Assembly (NCBI RefSeq): GCF_046237015.1
Contig: NZ_JBJYIN010000008.1
Location: 1-64,000, forward strand
Direction of reading: 5' to 3'
DNA length: 64,000 nt
From: JBJYIN01 sp046237015
GTDB lineage: Bacteria > Pseudomonadota > Gammaproteobacteria > Enterobacterales > Enterobacteriaceae
A model generated the notes under the pieces. That model worked only from the letters and a program-made list of their open reading frames with translations. It did not search any database and was not told where the DNA came from. Positions 26,750-33,994 of the stretch are shown in pieces (position 1 is the stretch's first letter; every line of letters begins with the position of its first letter). A program made the translations under genes and the position numbers.

Positions 26750-27658
26750 TTATCCGAGCCGCTGTAATACCGTTTCTATTGCCTGACGTAACAACTGACG
26801 ATCGTGATGATGTGGTACGTCTTCGGCCGCTAGCGGCTGTTGTACGACCAGACAATCATGTATCTGGCTGACATCCACTTTGGGGCTGACGATAACGGCG
26901 TCGATAACTTGCCGACCAATCTTTTCTTCCATGAGATCCAGTTTTTCCCTGAGTGAAAGTTTGGCGGCGGCTTGGTTCTGTTCATCGCCTAAATTGCCAA
27001 TGTAGACCATCGGCGCAGGCGTTCGGCGCAATGCCTGGGTGAGGTCGGAGAGCAACAGTAGCGGCATCAGGCTGGTCAGAAAGCTGCCGGGGCCGATGAG
27101 AATCAGGTCTGCTTGCGCAATGGCAGTCAGTGCTTCCTGAGTCGCCTGTACCGGAGGAAATAGCGTAAGTTCATGCGGCATTGTGGTGAGTTGGTCGATA
27201 GCGACCTCCCCGTAAACGGGATTCCCAAGTTCATCGGTGGCCTGCAAATCGACAGGGTGTTCGGACATCGGGATTAAGAAAGCATCGACTTTCAGCAAAT
27301 TGCGCACCAAATTGATTGCTTCGAGTGGGCGAACGCTCAAATGATCGAGGGCTTTCAGCATCAGATTCCCCAGATTATGGCCCGCAAGTTCGCCATTGCT
27401 GTTAAAACGGTATTCAAACATCGCAGAAGCAATACTGGGCGTCGTGATCAATTGGTTCAGGCAATTACGCATGTCTCCCCAGGCGATCCCGCCTTCTGAA
27501 CGGCGGATACGTCCGGTTGAACCGCCATTGTCGGTGGTGGTGACAATACCGGTTAGCCGCGATCCCAGAGAAGACAAGGAAGACATGACCCGGCCCAAAC
27601 CGTGTCCGCCTCCCAAGGCAACAACCCGATCGAGGTCGGCTAACGTGCGATTGCGCAT
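26750..27658 (-). CDS. ybhK: Gluconeogenesis factor family protein (YvcK/CofD-like)
   Basis: The product has 302 residues, the same length as E. coli YbhK. The N-terminal Rossmann motif VVALGGGHGLGRVMSSLSSL, TDNGGSTGRIRRSEGGIAWGD and LILIGPGSFLTSLMPLLL are the YvcK/CofD-like signatures. B. subtilis YvcK binds UDP-sugars and is needed for growth and shape on gluconeogenic carbon sources; the enterobacterial role is less clear. It is divergent from moaA and convergent with the VOC gene. Confidence 0.92.
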   Translation of the reverse strand: MRNRTLADLDRVVALGGGHGLGRVMSSLSSLGSRLTGIVTTTDNGGSTGRIRRSEGGIAWGDMRNCLNQLITTPSIASAMFEYRFNSNGELAGHNLGNLMLKALDHLSVRPLEAINLVRNLLKVDAFLIPMSEHPVDLQATDELGNPVYGEVAIDQLTTMPHELTLFPPVQATQEALTAIAQADLILIGPGSFLTSLMPLLLLSDLTQALRRTPAPMVYIGNLGDEQNQAAAKLSLREKLDLMEEKIGRQVIDAVIVSPKVDVSQIHDCLVVQQPLAAEDVPHHHDRQLLRQAIETVLQRLG

Positions 27659-27825
27659 AGTAATCCTTAATGGCTGAACGTGTAGGAAGGGATCGAACCG
27701 ATTTTTATTGCGGCTAAGGTAGCTGATTTTTGTTTAAAAGGCGAAGAATCCGACTCGATGTATGACCTGAGACAATTTACGCGATACATTTTACAGTATG
27801 CTTGTTTAACATAAGGTATTGAAAA

Positions 27826-27853
27826 ATCGCTATATATTTATTTATATACCGAT
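27826..27853. promoter_or_regulatory. moaA: ModE (molybdate-responsive) operator upstream of moaA
   Basis: ATCGCTATATA (27826-27836), a 6-base spacer and TATATACCGAT (27843-27853) match the ModE consensus ATCGnTATATA-N6-TATATnnCGAT with one break in the dyad. The flanking A and T runs extend the palindrome to 15 bp. In E. coli, ModE-molybdate activates moaABCDE. The site is about 130 bases before the Moco riboswitch. Confidence 0.85.
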
Positions 27854-27957
27854 TTTTTAAGTGGCTAACTGTCATTGTTGGCTTTAGACTGAATAGTGAA
27901 AATACGATTCTCGTTTCGCATGGCTGGCTTTCTTTGCCGCGGTGCTGTCGAGAGTCA

Positions 27958-28080
27958 AACTCCTAGCCTTGGTGCCTAAGTGATGTGTTAAATCACATGA
28001 TAAGGTGCTCTGGCCGTGACCTAAGCGTCACCAGGGTGCGAGGTAGAAATGCCTGCATCTCCCGTATTTGGAAAGGTGTT
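27958..28080 (+). ncRNA. Molybdenum cofactor (Moco) riboswitch
   Basis: The leader immediately before moaA carries the conserved blocks of the Moco RNA motif: ACTCCTAGCCT, GGTGCC, an AAGTGATGTG...CACATGATAA stem, ACC-AGGGTGCGAGGTAGAAAT, GCCTGCATCTCCCGTATTTG and GAAAGGTG. The final GAAAGGTG is also near the moaA ribosome binding site. In E. coli this leader represses translation when Moco is abundant. Boundaries are approximate. Confidence 0.88.
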
Positions 28081-28081
28081 T

Positions 28082-29071
28082 ATGGTAAGTCAACTGACTG
28101 ATGCGTTTGCGCGCAAGTTCTATTATTTGCGTCTGTCGATAACCGACGTATGCAACTTTCGCTGTGCTTATTGTTTGCCGGACGGTTATAAGCCGCAGGG
28201 CAACAACCCTCATCATTTCTTATCGCTTGACGAAATCCGGCGTGTCAGCCGTGCGTTTGCCGAACTGGGAACGGAGAAAGTCCGTTTGACGGGAGGCGAG
28301 CCCTCTTTGCGTCGTGATTTTGTTGAAATTATTGCGGCGATTCGTGAAAACCCTGCTATCCGCACGTTGGCGGTGACGACCAATGGCTATCGATTGGCCC
28401 GCGATGTTGCGCAATGGCGTAACGCTGGACTGACGGCATTGAATGTGAGCGTAGATAGCCTGGATGCCAGACAGTTTCATGCTATCACCGGACAAGACAA
28501 ATTTCGCCAGGTGATGGACGGTATTGATGCCGCATTTGAGTGTGGTTTTGCCAAAGTGAAGGTGAATACCGTACTGATGCGTGATGTCAACGACAACAGT
28601 TTACAGGCATTTCTGACGTGGATTAAGCATCGCCCGATTCAACTGCGGTTTATCGAGTTGATGGAAACCGGTGAAGGGGGGGCGTTGTTTCAGCAGCACC
28701 ACGTTTCCGGCGATGTGATTCGCCAACGTCTACTGTCGCAGGGCTGGGTGCAGCAAGTGCGCGGGCGTAGTGATGGTCCGGCGCAAGTCTTCCAACATGC
28801 TGATTATCAAGGTGAGATCGGATTGATCATGCCTTACGAGAAAGATTTCTGTTTAAGCTGTAATCGCCTGCGGGTATCTGCGACAGGCAATCTGCATCTT
28901 TGCCTGTTCGGTGAACAGGGTATTCCTCTTCGTGATCTTATGAGCGACGATCGACAGCTAGATGCGTTGAAAATGCGTATTTCTGGTGGTCTGTCGACCA
29001 AAAAACAGACCCACTTTTTGCATCAAGGCAATAGTGGCATTACGCAGAATCTGTCGTTTATTGGTGGCTAA
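28082..29071 (+). CDS. moaA: GTP 3',8-cyclase MoaA
   Basis: The product has 329 residues, equal to E. coli MoaA. This radical SAM enzyme makes 3',8-cH2GTP from GTP in the first step of Moco synthesis. It carries the N-terminal cluster motif CNFRCAYC, the SAM-binding LTGGEPSLRRDF, and the second cluster CLSCNRLRVSATGNLHLCLF, and ends in the catalytic Gly-Gly (SFIGG). The start at 28082 (MVSQLTDAFARKFYYLRLS) matches the family. An in-frame ATG at 28049 lies inside the riboswitch hairpin and is rejected. First gene of moaABCDE. Confidence 0.97.
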   Translation: MVSQLTDAFARKFYYLRLSITDVCNFRCAYCLPDGYKPQGNNPHHFLSLDEIRRVSRAFAELGTEKVRLTGGEPSLRRDFVEIIAAIRENPAIRTLAVTTNGYRLARDVAQWRNAGLTALNVSVDSLDARQFHAITGQDKFRQVMDGIDAAFECGFAKVKVNTVLMRDVNDNSLQAFLTWIKHRPIQLRFIELMETGEGGALFQQHHVSGDVIRQRLLSQGWVQQVRGRSDGPAQVFQHADYQGEIGLIMPYEKDFCLSCNRLRVSATGNLHLCLFGEQGIPLRDLMSDDRQLDALKMRISGGLSTKKQTHFLHQGNSGITQNLSFIGG

Positions 29072-29121
29072 GGCCCCACAACGTTTATTCGTCAGACGTT
29101 TGATATGAATCAGGAGTTGGT

Positions 29122-29640
29122 ATGAGTAAAGTCAGCAGCGAATTTATTCCTCTTAATCTTGCCGTGCTTACGGTATCGGAAAAACGTACAGCAGCCGATG
29201 ACACGTCGGGAGATTATCTGCGTGAAGCCGCAGCGTCTGCCGGGCATCACATTGTTGCCAGTGGTATTGTTAAAGAAAATTTGTACCAGATCCGAGCTCA
29301 GGTTTCAGCCTGGATTGCGAGTGATACGGTACAGGTTATTCTGATTAATGGTGGTACAGGGTTTACAGCTGGCGACGTGGTGCCGGAAGCGATTGGGGTA
29401 TTATTCGATCGTGAAATCGAGGGATTCGGTGAATTATTCCGCATGGTGTCGTATGAAGATATTGGCACCGCGACGTTACAGTCTCGAGCGACCGCCGGGT
29501 TGGCCAATCAAACGCTGATTTTTGCGATGCCTGGCTCGACGCGAGCTTGCCATTCCGCCTGGGAACGTATTATTCAGGAACAGTTGGATGCGCGTCAGAA
29601 ACCGTGCAACTTCTACCCACATTTGAAAAAACTCTCTTAA
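29122..29640 (+). CDS. moaB: Molybdopterin biosynthesis protein MoaB
   Basis: The product has 172 residues with the MoaB/Mog fold that binds and adenylylates molybdopterin. TVSEKRTAADDTSGDYL, INGGTGFTAGDVVPEAIGVL and FAMPGSTRACHSAWERII are conserved. In enterobacteria the adenylylation step is attributed to Mog, and MoaB looks partly redundant. It lies 50 bases after moaA within the moa operon. Confidence 0.95.
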   Translation: MSKVSSEFIPLNLAVLTVSEKRTAADDTSGDYLREAAASAGHHIVASGIVKENLYQIRAQVSAWIASDTVQVILINGGTGFTAGDVVPEAIGVLFDREIEGFGELFRMVSYEDIGTATLQSRATAGLANQTLIFAMPGSTRACHSAWERIIQEQLDARQKPCNFYPHLKKLS

Positions 29641-29659
29641 CGATAAGCCTTAATTCATT

Positions 29660-30154
29660 ATGTCATCATCTAAGCCACAATTGACCCACATTAACGCCGC
29701 TGGCGAAGCCGTGATGGTGGATGTTTCTGCCAAAGCGGAGACGGTACGAGAAGCCCGAGCGGAAGCCTTTGTTGAAATGGCACCGCAGACGTTGGCCATG
29801 ATTATTGCGGGCAGCCACCACAAGGGTGATGTGTTTGCGACAGCCCGTATCGCCGGGATTCAGGCTGCAAAACGTACCTGGGAACTGATTCCTCTTTGCC
29901 ATCCGCTGTTGCTGAGTAAAGTTGCCGTCGAGCTGGAAGCGCAACCGGAGCACAATCGGGTTCGTATTGAGTCCGTGTGCCGCTTGACGGGGAAAACCGG
30001 CGTGGAGATGGAGGCGCTGACGGCGGCGTCTGTGGCGGCCTTGACGATTTATGATATGTGTAAAGCCGTGCAGAAGGACATGGTGATTGGCCCCGTACGT
30101 CTGCTGGCAAAAAGTGGTGGAAAGTCCGGAGATTTTACGGTGGAGGGCGCATGA
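29660..30154 (+). CDS. moaC: Cyclic pyranopterin monophosphate synthase MoaC
   Basis: The product has 164 residues. MoaC rearranges 3',8-cH2GTP to cyclic pyranopterin monophosphate. The sequence is almost identical to E. coli MoaC, including HHKGDVFATARIAGIQAAKR, LIPLCHPLLLSKV, TGVEMEALTAASVAALTIYD and the active-site lysines in KAVQKDMVIG and LLAKSGGKSG. It overlaps moaD by 4 bases (ATGA). Confidence 0.97.
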   Translation: MSSSKPQLTHINAAGEAVMVDVSAKAETVREARAEAFVEMAPQTLAMIIAGSHHKGDVFATARIAGIQAAKRTWELIPLCHPLLLSKVAVELEAQPEHNRVRIESVCRLTGKTGVEMEALTAASVAALTIYDMCKAVQKDMVIGPVRLLAKSGGKSGDFTVEGA

Positions 30155-30396
30155 TTAAGGTTCTTTTTTTTGCTCAGGTGCGTGAGCTGATCGAGACAGA
30201 AAGCCTATCGCTGCCTGCCGATTATGCCACTGTGGAAGACGTTCGGCAGGCGTTATGTCAGCGCGGTACGCGTTGGGCGTTAGCGTTGGAATCAGGCAAA
30301 CTGCTGGCGGCGGTGAATCAGTCATTGGTTGAGTTATCGCATCCGTTACAGGACGGAGATGAAGTTGCTTTTTTCCCACCGGTAACGGGAGGTTGA
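30151..30396 (+). CDS. moaD: Molybdopterin synthase sulfur carrier subunit MoaD
   Basis: The product has 81 residues with a ubiquitin-like fold. The C-terminal VAFFPPVTGG ends in the Gly-Gly tail that MoeB adenylylates and that carries the thiocarboxylate into MoaE. It is coupled to moaC by a 4-base overlap and is 2 bases from moaE. Confidence 0.96.
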   Translation: MIKVLFFAQVRELIETESLSLPADYATVEDVRQALCQRGTRWALALESGKLLAAVNQSLVELSHPLQDGDEVAFFPPVTGG

Positions 30397-30398
30397 TT

Positions 30399-30851
30399 GT
30401 GGCAGAAACACGTATTCGGGTCGGCGAAGAGTGCTTCAACGTGGGTGATGAGTACCAGTGGCTGTCGCAGTGTGATGAAGATGGTGCCGTCGTCACGTTT
30501 ACTGGCAAAGTGCGTAACCATAATCTGGATAAAAATGTTAGCGCGTTGACGCTAGAGCATTATCCTGGCATGACGGAAAAGGCACTGGCAGAGATTGTCG
30601 AGCTGGCGCGAGAACGCTGGGAATTGCCGCGTGTGAGCGTGATTCATCGCGTAGGTGCACTTTACCCAGGTGATGAAATTGTGTTTGTTGGCGTCAGTGC
30701 TGCCCATCGTAGCTCGGCGTTTGATGCCGCTCAGTTTATGATGGACTATCTGAAAACCCGTGCGCCGTTCTGGAAACGGGAAGCAACGCCGGAAGGTGAA
30801 CGCTGGGTGGAATCGCGTGACAGCGATAAACAGGCTGCGCAACGCTGGTAG
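30399..30851 (+). CDS. moaE: Molybdopterin synthase catalytic subunit MoaE
   Basis: The product has 150 residues and builds the dithiolene of molybdopterin together with MoaD. Conserved parts are VVTFTGKVRNHNL, LTLEHYPGMTEKALAEI, HRSSAFDAAQFMMDYLKTRA and PFWKREATPEGERWVE, which holds the catalytic lysines. The start is the GTG at 30399 (MAETRIRVG), supported by GGGAGG 6 bases upstream and by alignment with the family; a TTG at 30393 in the same frame is less likely. Last gene of the moa operon. Confidence 0.96.
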   Translation: MAETRIRVGEECFNVGDEYQWLSQCDEDGAVVTFTGKVRNHNLDKNVSALTLEHYPGMTEKALAEIVELARERWELPRVSVIHRVGALYPGDEIVFVGVSAAHRSSAFDAAQFMMDYLKTRAPFWKREATPEGERWVESRDSDKQAAQRW

Positions 30852-30963
30852 GCGATTTCTGTGTTAGGATAAAAAGAGGGTAGGGAGAACATATTTCGTC
30901 TCGATCCCTCAAACAGGCGGTTCAGGCCGCGTTAATCAGATAACTTTATGCAAAGGTAACATC

Positions 30964-31671
30964 ATGGACAGATATCCACGCTCGGATTCAATCGTTGAGC
31001 GCTCACAGTCTGGTCTTCAGACTTATATGGCACAGGTTTATGGCTGGATGACCTGCGGCCTGCTGCTAACGGCGTTCGTCTCCTGGTATGCAGCGAATAC
31101 ACCTGCCGTACTGAATTTTGTTTTCTCCAGCCAAATTACCTTCTTTGGTTTGATCATCGCACAATTAGGGTTGGTGTTTGTTATCTCTGGTATGGTGCAA
31201 CGCCTGAGTGGTGGTGTGGCAACCAGCTTGTTCATGCTGTATTCCGCGCTGACCGGGCTGACGCTTTCCAGTATTTTTATACTGTATTCAGGCGAGTCTA
31301 TCGCCAGCACATTTGTTATCACCGCTGGGATGTTCGGGGCGATGAGCCTGTATGGCTATACCACGAAACGCGATTTAAGCGGCCTCGGCAGTATGCTATT
31401 CATGGCGTTGATCGGGATCATTCTGGCCTCGCTGGTTAACTTCTGGCTGAAGAGCGAAGCGCTGATGTGGGCAGTAACTTATATTGGCGTGGTGGTGTTT
31501 GTCGGGCTGACGGCGTATGACACCCAGAAGCTGAAAAATATCGGCGAAACGTTATCGGTTGATGATAAAGACAACTTCCGCAAATATGCGATTGTTGGTG
31601 CACTGACGTTGTATCTCGACTTCATTAACCTGTTCCTGATGCTGTTACGCATTTTCGGCAACCGTCGTTAA
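30964..31671 (+). CDS. ybhL: BAX inhibitor-1 family membrane protein YbhL
   Basis: The product has 235 residues and about seven transmembrane helices. It closely follows E. coli YbhL: MAQVYGWMTCGLLLTAFVSW, LFMLYSALTGLTLSSIFILY, MFGAMSLYGYTTKRDLSG and GLTAYDTQKLKNIGE are conserved. BI-1/YccA family members act as pH-gated calcium leak channels or FtsH modulators in other systems; this paralogue's role is unproved. A terminator follows directly. Confidence 0.94.
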   Translation: MDRYPRSDSIVERSQSGLQTYMAQVYGWMTCGLLLTAFVSWYAANTPAVLNFVFSSQITFFGLIIAQLGLVFVISGMVQRLSGGVATSLFMLYSALTGLTLSSIFILYSGESIASTFVITAGMFGAMSLYGYTTKRDLSGLGSMLFMALIGIILASLVNFWLKSEALMWAVTYIGVVVFVGLTAYDTQKLKNIGETLSVDDKDNFRKYAIVGALTLYLDFINLFLMLLRIFGNRR

Positions 31672-31697
31672 TCTTTCTTGTTGTTCGATCCTTTCTC

Positions 31698-31723
31698 AGG
31701 CGCGGTTCCCGCGCCTTTGTTTT
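31698..31723 (+). terminator. Terminator after ybhL
   Basis: AGGCGCGG (31698-31705) pairs with CCGCGCCT (31709-31716) and is followed by TTGTTTT. It lies between the convergent ybhL and ybhR genes. Confidence 0.85.
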
Positions 31724-31732
31724 ACTCAGCTT

Positions 31733-32839
31733 TCACGCAATATTCCGACGGAAAATGGCATAAGCGGCACTGCCGGTCGTCGCCGTAATCACCAATAATG
31801 GCCATAAGCTGTGCCAGATAATCGTGAAGTCAGCATCTTTCAGGTAAATCTGTTTAGTTATGTCAGTAAAGTGTCGGATAGGGTTAATCCAGGTCAACTG
31901 CTGCAACCATTCGGGCATATTTTCTACGGGAGATACGTAGCCAGAGAGCAGAATAGCGGGCATGAGAAAGACAAACACACCGATAAATGCCTGTTGCTGT
32001 GTGGCGCAGAGTGATGAAATCAATAGGCCGAATCCAACGAGCGATAGGCCATAGAGTAGCATCGTGGCATAGAAAAGCAGCAACGAACCCGCGAAAGGAA
32101 TTTGGTACGCCAGAATGCCAGCCAGTAGTACGACGGTCGCTTGAAATGAGGCAACGATTAAGGCCGGTATCGCTTTACCTACAAATATTTGCCAGGTAGA
32201 CAGCGGTGAAACCAGCAGTTGTTCCAACGTGCCCTGTTCGCGCTCGCGGGCAACGGAGAGCGCCGTGACGATTAGCACGCCAATCGTGGTAATCATGGCA
32301 ATTAAGGAAGGCACAACAAACCATTTGTAATTGAGGTTGGGGTTATACCAGTGGCGGATAATCAACTCGCTATTATTCTGTTTTGGCTGATCGCCGGACA
32401 ATTCAAGCTGATAATCACGCACGATCTGCTGTACATCATTGGCGGCGATCTGAGCGCTATTAGAGCGGCGACCATCCAGAATGATCGGCAGCGTAGTTTG
32501 CTGTCCATTCACAATATTGCGTGAAAACTGGGGTGGAAAACGAATAATCAGCAGCGCTTTCTGGTTATCGAGTGTTGACACGATGTCATATGGACTATGT
32601 AGCATCACCACGTTGGAAAAAGACTGCGCTTTGGCAAAGCGCTGCGTCAGCTCAATCGCAGCATGACCGTTATCTTCGCTGTAAATTGCGATCGTGGCAT
32701 TTGTCACATCCAACGTAGCAGCAAAAGGAAAGACGCAAACCTGAATGATCACGGGCAACACCAGAATGGAGCGAGTCTGCGGTTCACGCAAGAGTGACTG
32801 TAATTCCTTGATGATTAATGTCCACAGACGATGAAACAT
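31733..32839 (-). CDS. ybhR: ABC-2 type efflux permease YbhR
   Basis: The product has 368 residues. An N-terminal helix (about 22-40) is followed by a large periplasmic loop (40-170) and a cluster of five hydrophobic segments, the ABC-2 permease layout. EREQGTLEQLLVSPLSTWQI is the cytoplasmic coupling helix and NPIRHFTDITKQIYLKDADF is family-typical. With YbhS, YbhF and YbhG it forms an exporter; in E. coli this system affects resistance to cefoperazone and chloramphenicol. It ends the cecR-ybhGFSR operon. Confidence 0.93.
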   Translation of the reverse strand: MFHRLWTLIIKELQSLLREPQTRSILVLPVIIQVCVFPFAATLDVTNATIAIYSEDNGHAAIELTQRFAKAQSFSNVVMLHSPYDIVSTLDNQKALLIIRFPPQFSRNIVNGQQTTLPIILDGRRSNSAQIAANDVQQIVRDYQLELSGDQPKQNNSELIIRHWYNPNLNYKWFVVPSLIAMITTIGVLIVTALSVAREREQGTLEQLLVSPLSTWQIFVGKAIPALIVASFQATVVLLAGILAYQIPFAGSLLLFYATMLLYGLSLVGFGLLISSLCATQQQAFIGVFVFLMPAILLSGYVSPVENMPEWLQQLTWINPIRHFTDITKQIYLKDADFTIIWHSLWPLLVITATTGSAAYAIFRRNIA

Positions 32840-32848
32840 GCGAACTCC

Positions 32849-33994
32849 TTAATCCAGCCTGCGCCGGGTTTTCCAGGCGGTTAAGCCGATAAAAACGATG
32901 GCAGAAGCGATAAGAAACATCAGATTAATCAGCAGTACACTGCCAATATTGCCAGCCAGGAAGAGCGTTTGTAGCGTGCTGACAAAATAGCGAGCAGGGA
33001 TGAGGTAAGACACGCCGCTCACCAGCGCTGGCATACTGTCAATTTCGAAAATGAAGCCTGATAACATAATGGCAGGCAGGAAAGCGGCGTTGAGGGCGAC
33101 CATCGCGGCGTTGAATTGATTCCTTGTCAGTGTTGAAATCAGGAGTCCCATCCCCAGAGTGCTCGCGAGAAATAAGCTACTGACGCCAAAAAGAATCAGT
33201 AGCGATCCACGGTAGGGCACCTTCATCAGAAAAGTTGATACCAGAATGCACAGCACCATGGCGAACATGCCGAGAAAATAGTAGGGGATCAGTTTAGCCA
33301 GCAATAATTCACCGCGGGTAACCTGAGTGGAAAGTAACGCTTCCATGGTTCCGCGTTCCCACTCACGAGCGATGACCAACGAGGTGAGTATTGCGCCGAT
33401 GACGGTCATGATGATGGTAATGGCACCGGGAATGATGAAGTGCTGACTGATGGCGGCAGGGTTAAACCAATAGCGCAGTTGAGGCTCGATCAGTTGCTTG
33501 AATTCCTCACCACGATCGCTGGCACGCTGCTGTTGCCAGATAAGCCAGACGCCTTCGGCATACCCGCGAACAAAATTGGCGGTGTTAGGCTCACTCCCGT
33601 CAGTGATGACTTGAAGCGAGGCTTGGGTTTCAGGGCGAGCCATGCGCTCGGCAAAATCATTAGGGATGACGATCAGGCCACGAATACTGCCTGCCTGCAT
33701 CAGTTGAATTAACTGCTGACGATTGTCGCTGATTGTCGGTTCGATGAAGGGGGAGGCGCTGAACGTGTTTGCCAGATCCCGTGCCTCTTCGCTTTGCTGT
33801 TCCATCAGGATGCCGACGTGCAGACGACTGGAATCCAGATTAATGCCGTAGCCAAAGATGAACAGTAATAGTAAGGGGATGACAACAGCAATCAGCCCAC
33901 TGCTGGGGTCGCGCAGGATCTGGCGCGTTTCTTTCAGGCACAATGCGCGTAAGCGACGCCAGGAAAAATGAATGCTACCGCTCTGGTTAGCCAT
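32849..33994 (-). CDS. ybhS: ABC-2 type efflux permease YbhS
   Basis: The product has 381 residues and the same topology as YbhR: a first helix LIAVVIPLLLLFIFGYGINL, a periplasmic region, then a block of helices with EWERGTMEALLSTQVTRGEL as coupling loop. It is the second half-permease of the YbhGFSR exporter. It overlaps the ybhF stop by 8 bases and precedes ybhR by 9 bases. Confidence 0.93.
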   Translation of the reverse strand: MANQSGSIHFSWRRLRALCLKETRQILRDPSSGLIAVVIPLLLLFIFGYGINLDSSRLHVGILMEQQSEEARDLANTFSASPFIEPTISDNRQQLIQLMQAGSIRGLIVIPNDFAERMARPETQASLQVITDGSEPNTANFVRGYAEGVWLIWQQQRASDRGEEFKQLIEPQLRYWFNPAAISQHFIIPGAITIIMTVIGAILTSLVIAREWERGTMEALLSTQVTRGELLLAKLIPYYFLGMFAMVLCILVSTFLMKVPYRGSLLILFGVSSLFLASTLGMGLLISTLTRNQFNAAMVALNAAFLPAIMLSGFIFEIDSMPALVSGVSYLIPARYFVSTLQTLFLAGNIGSVLLINLMFLIASAIVFIGLTAWKTRRRLD

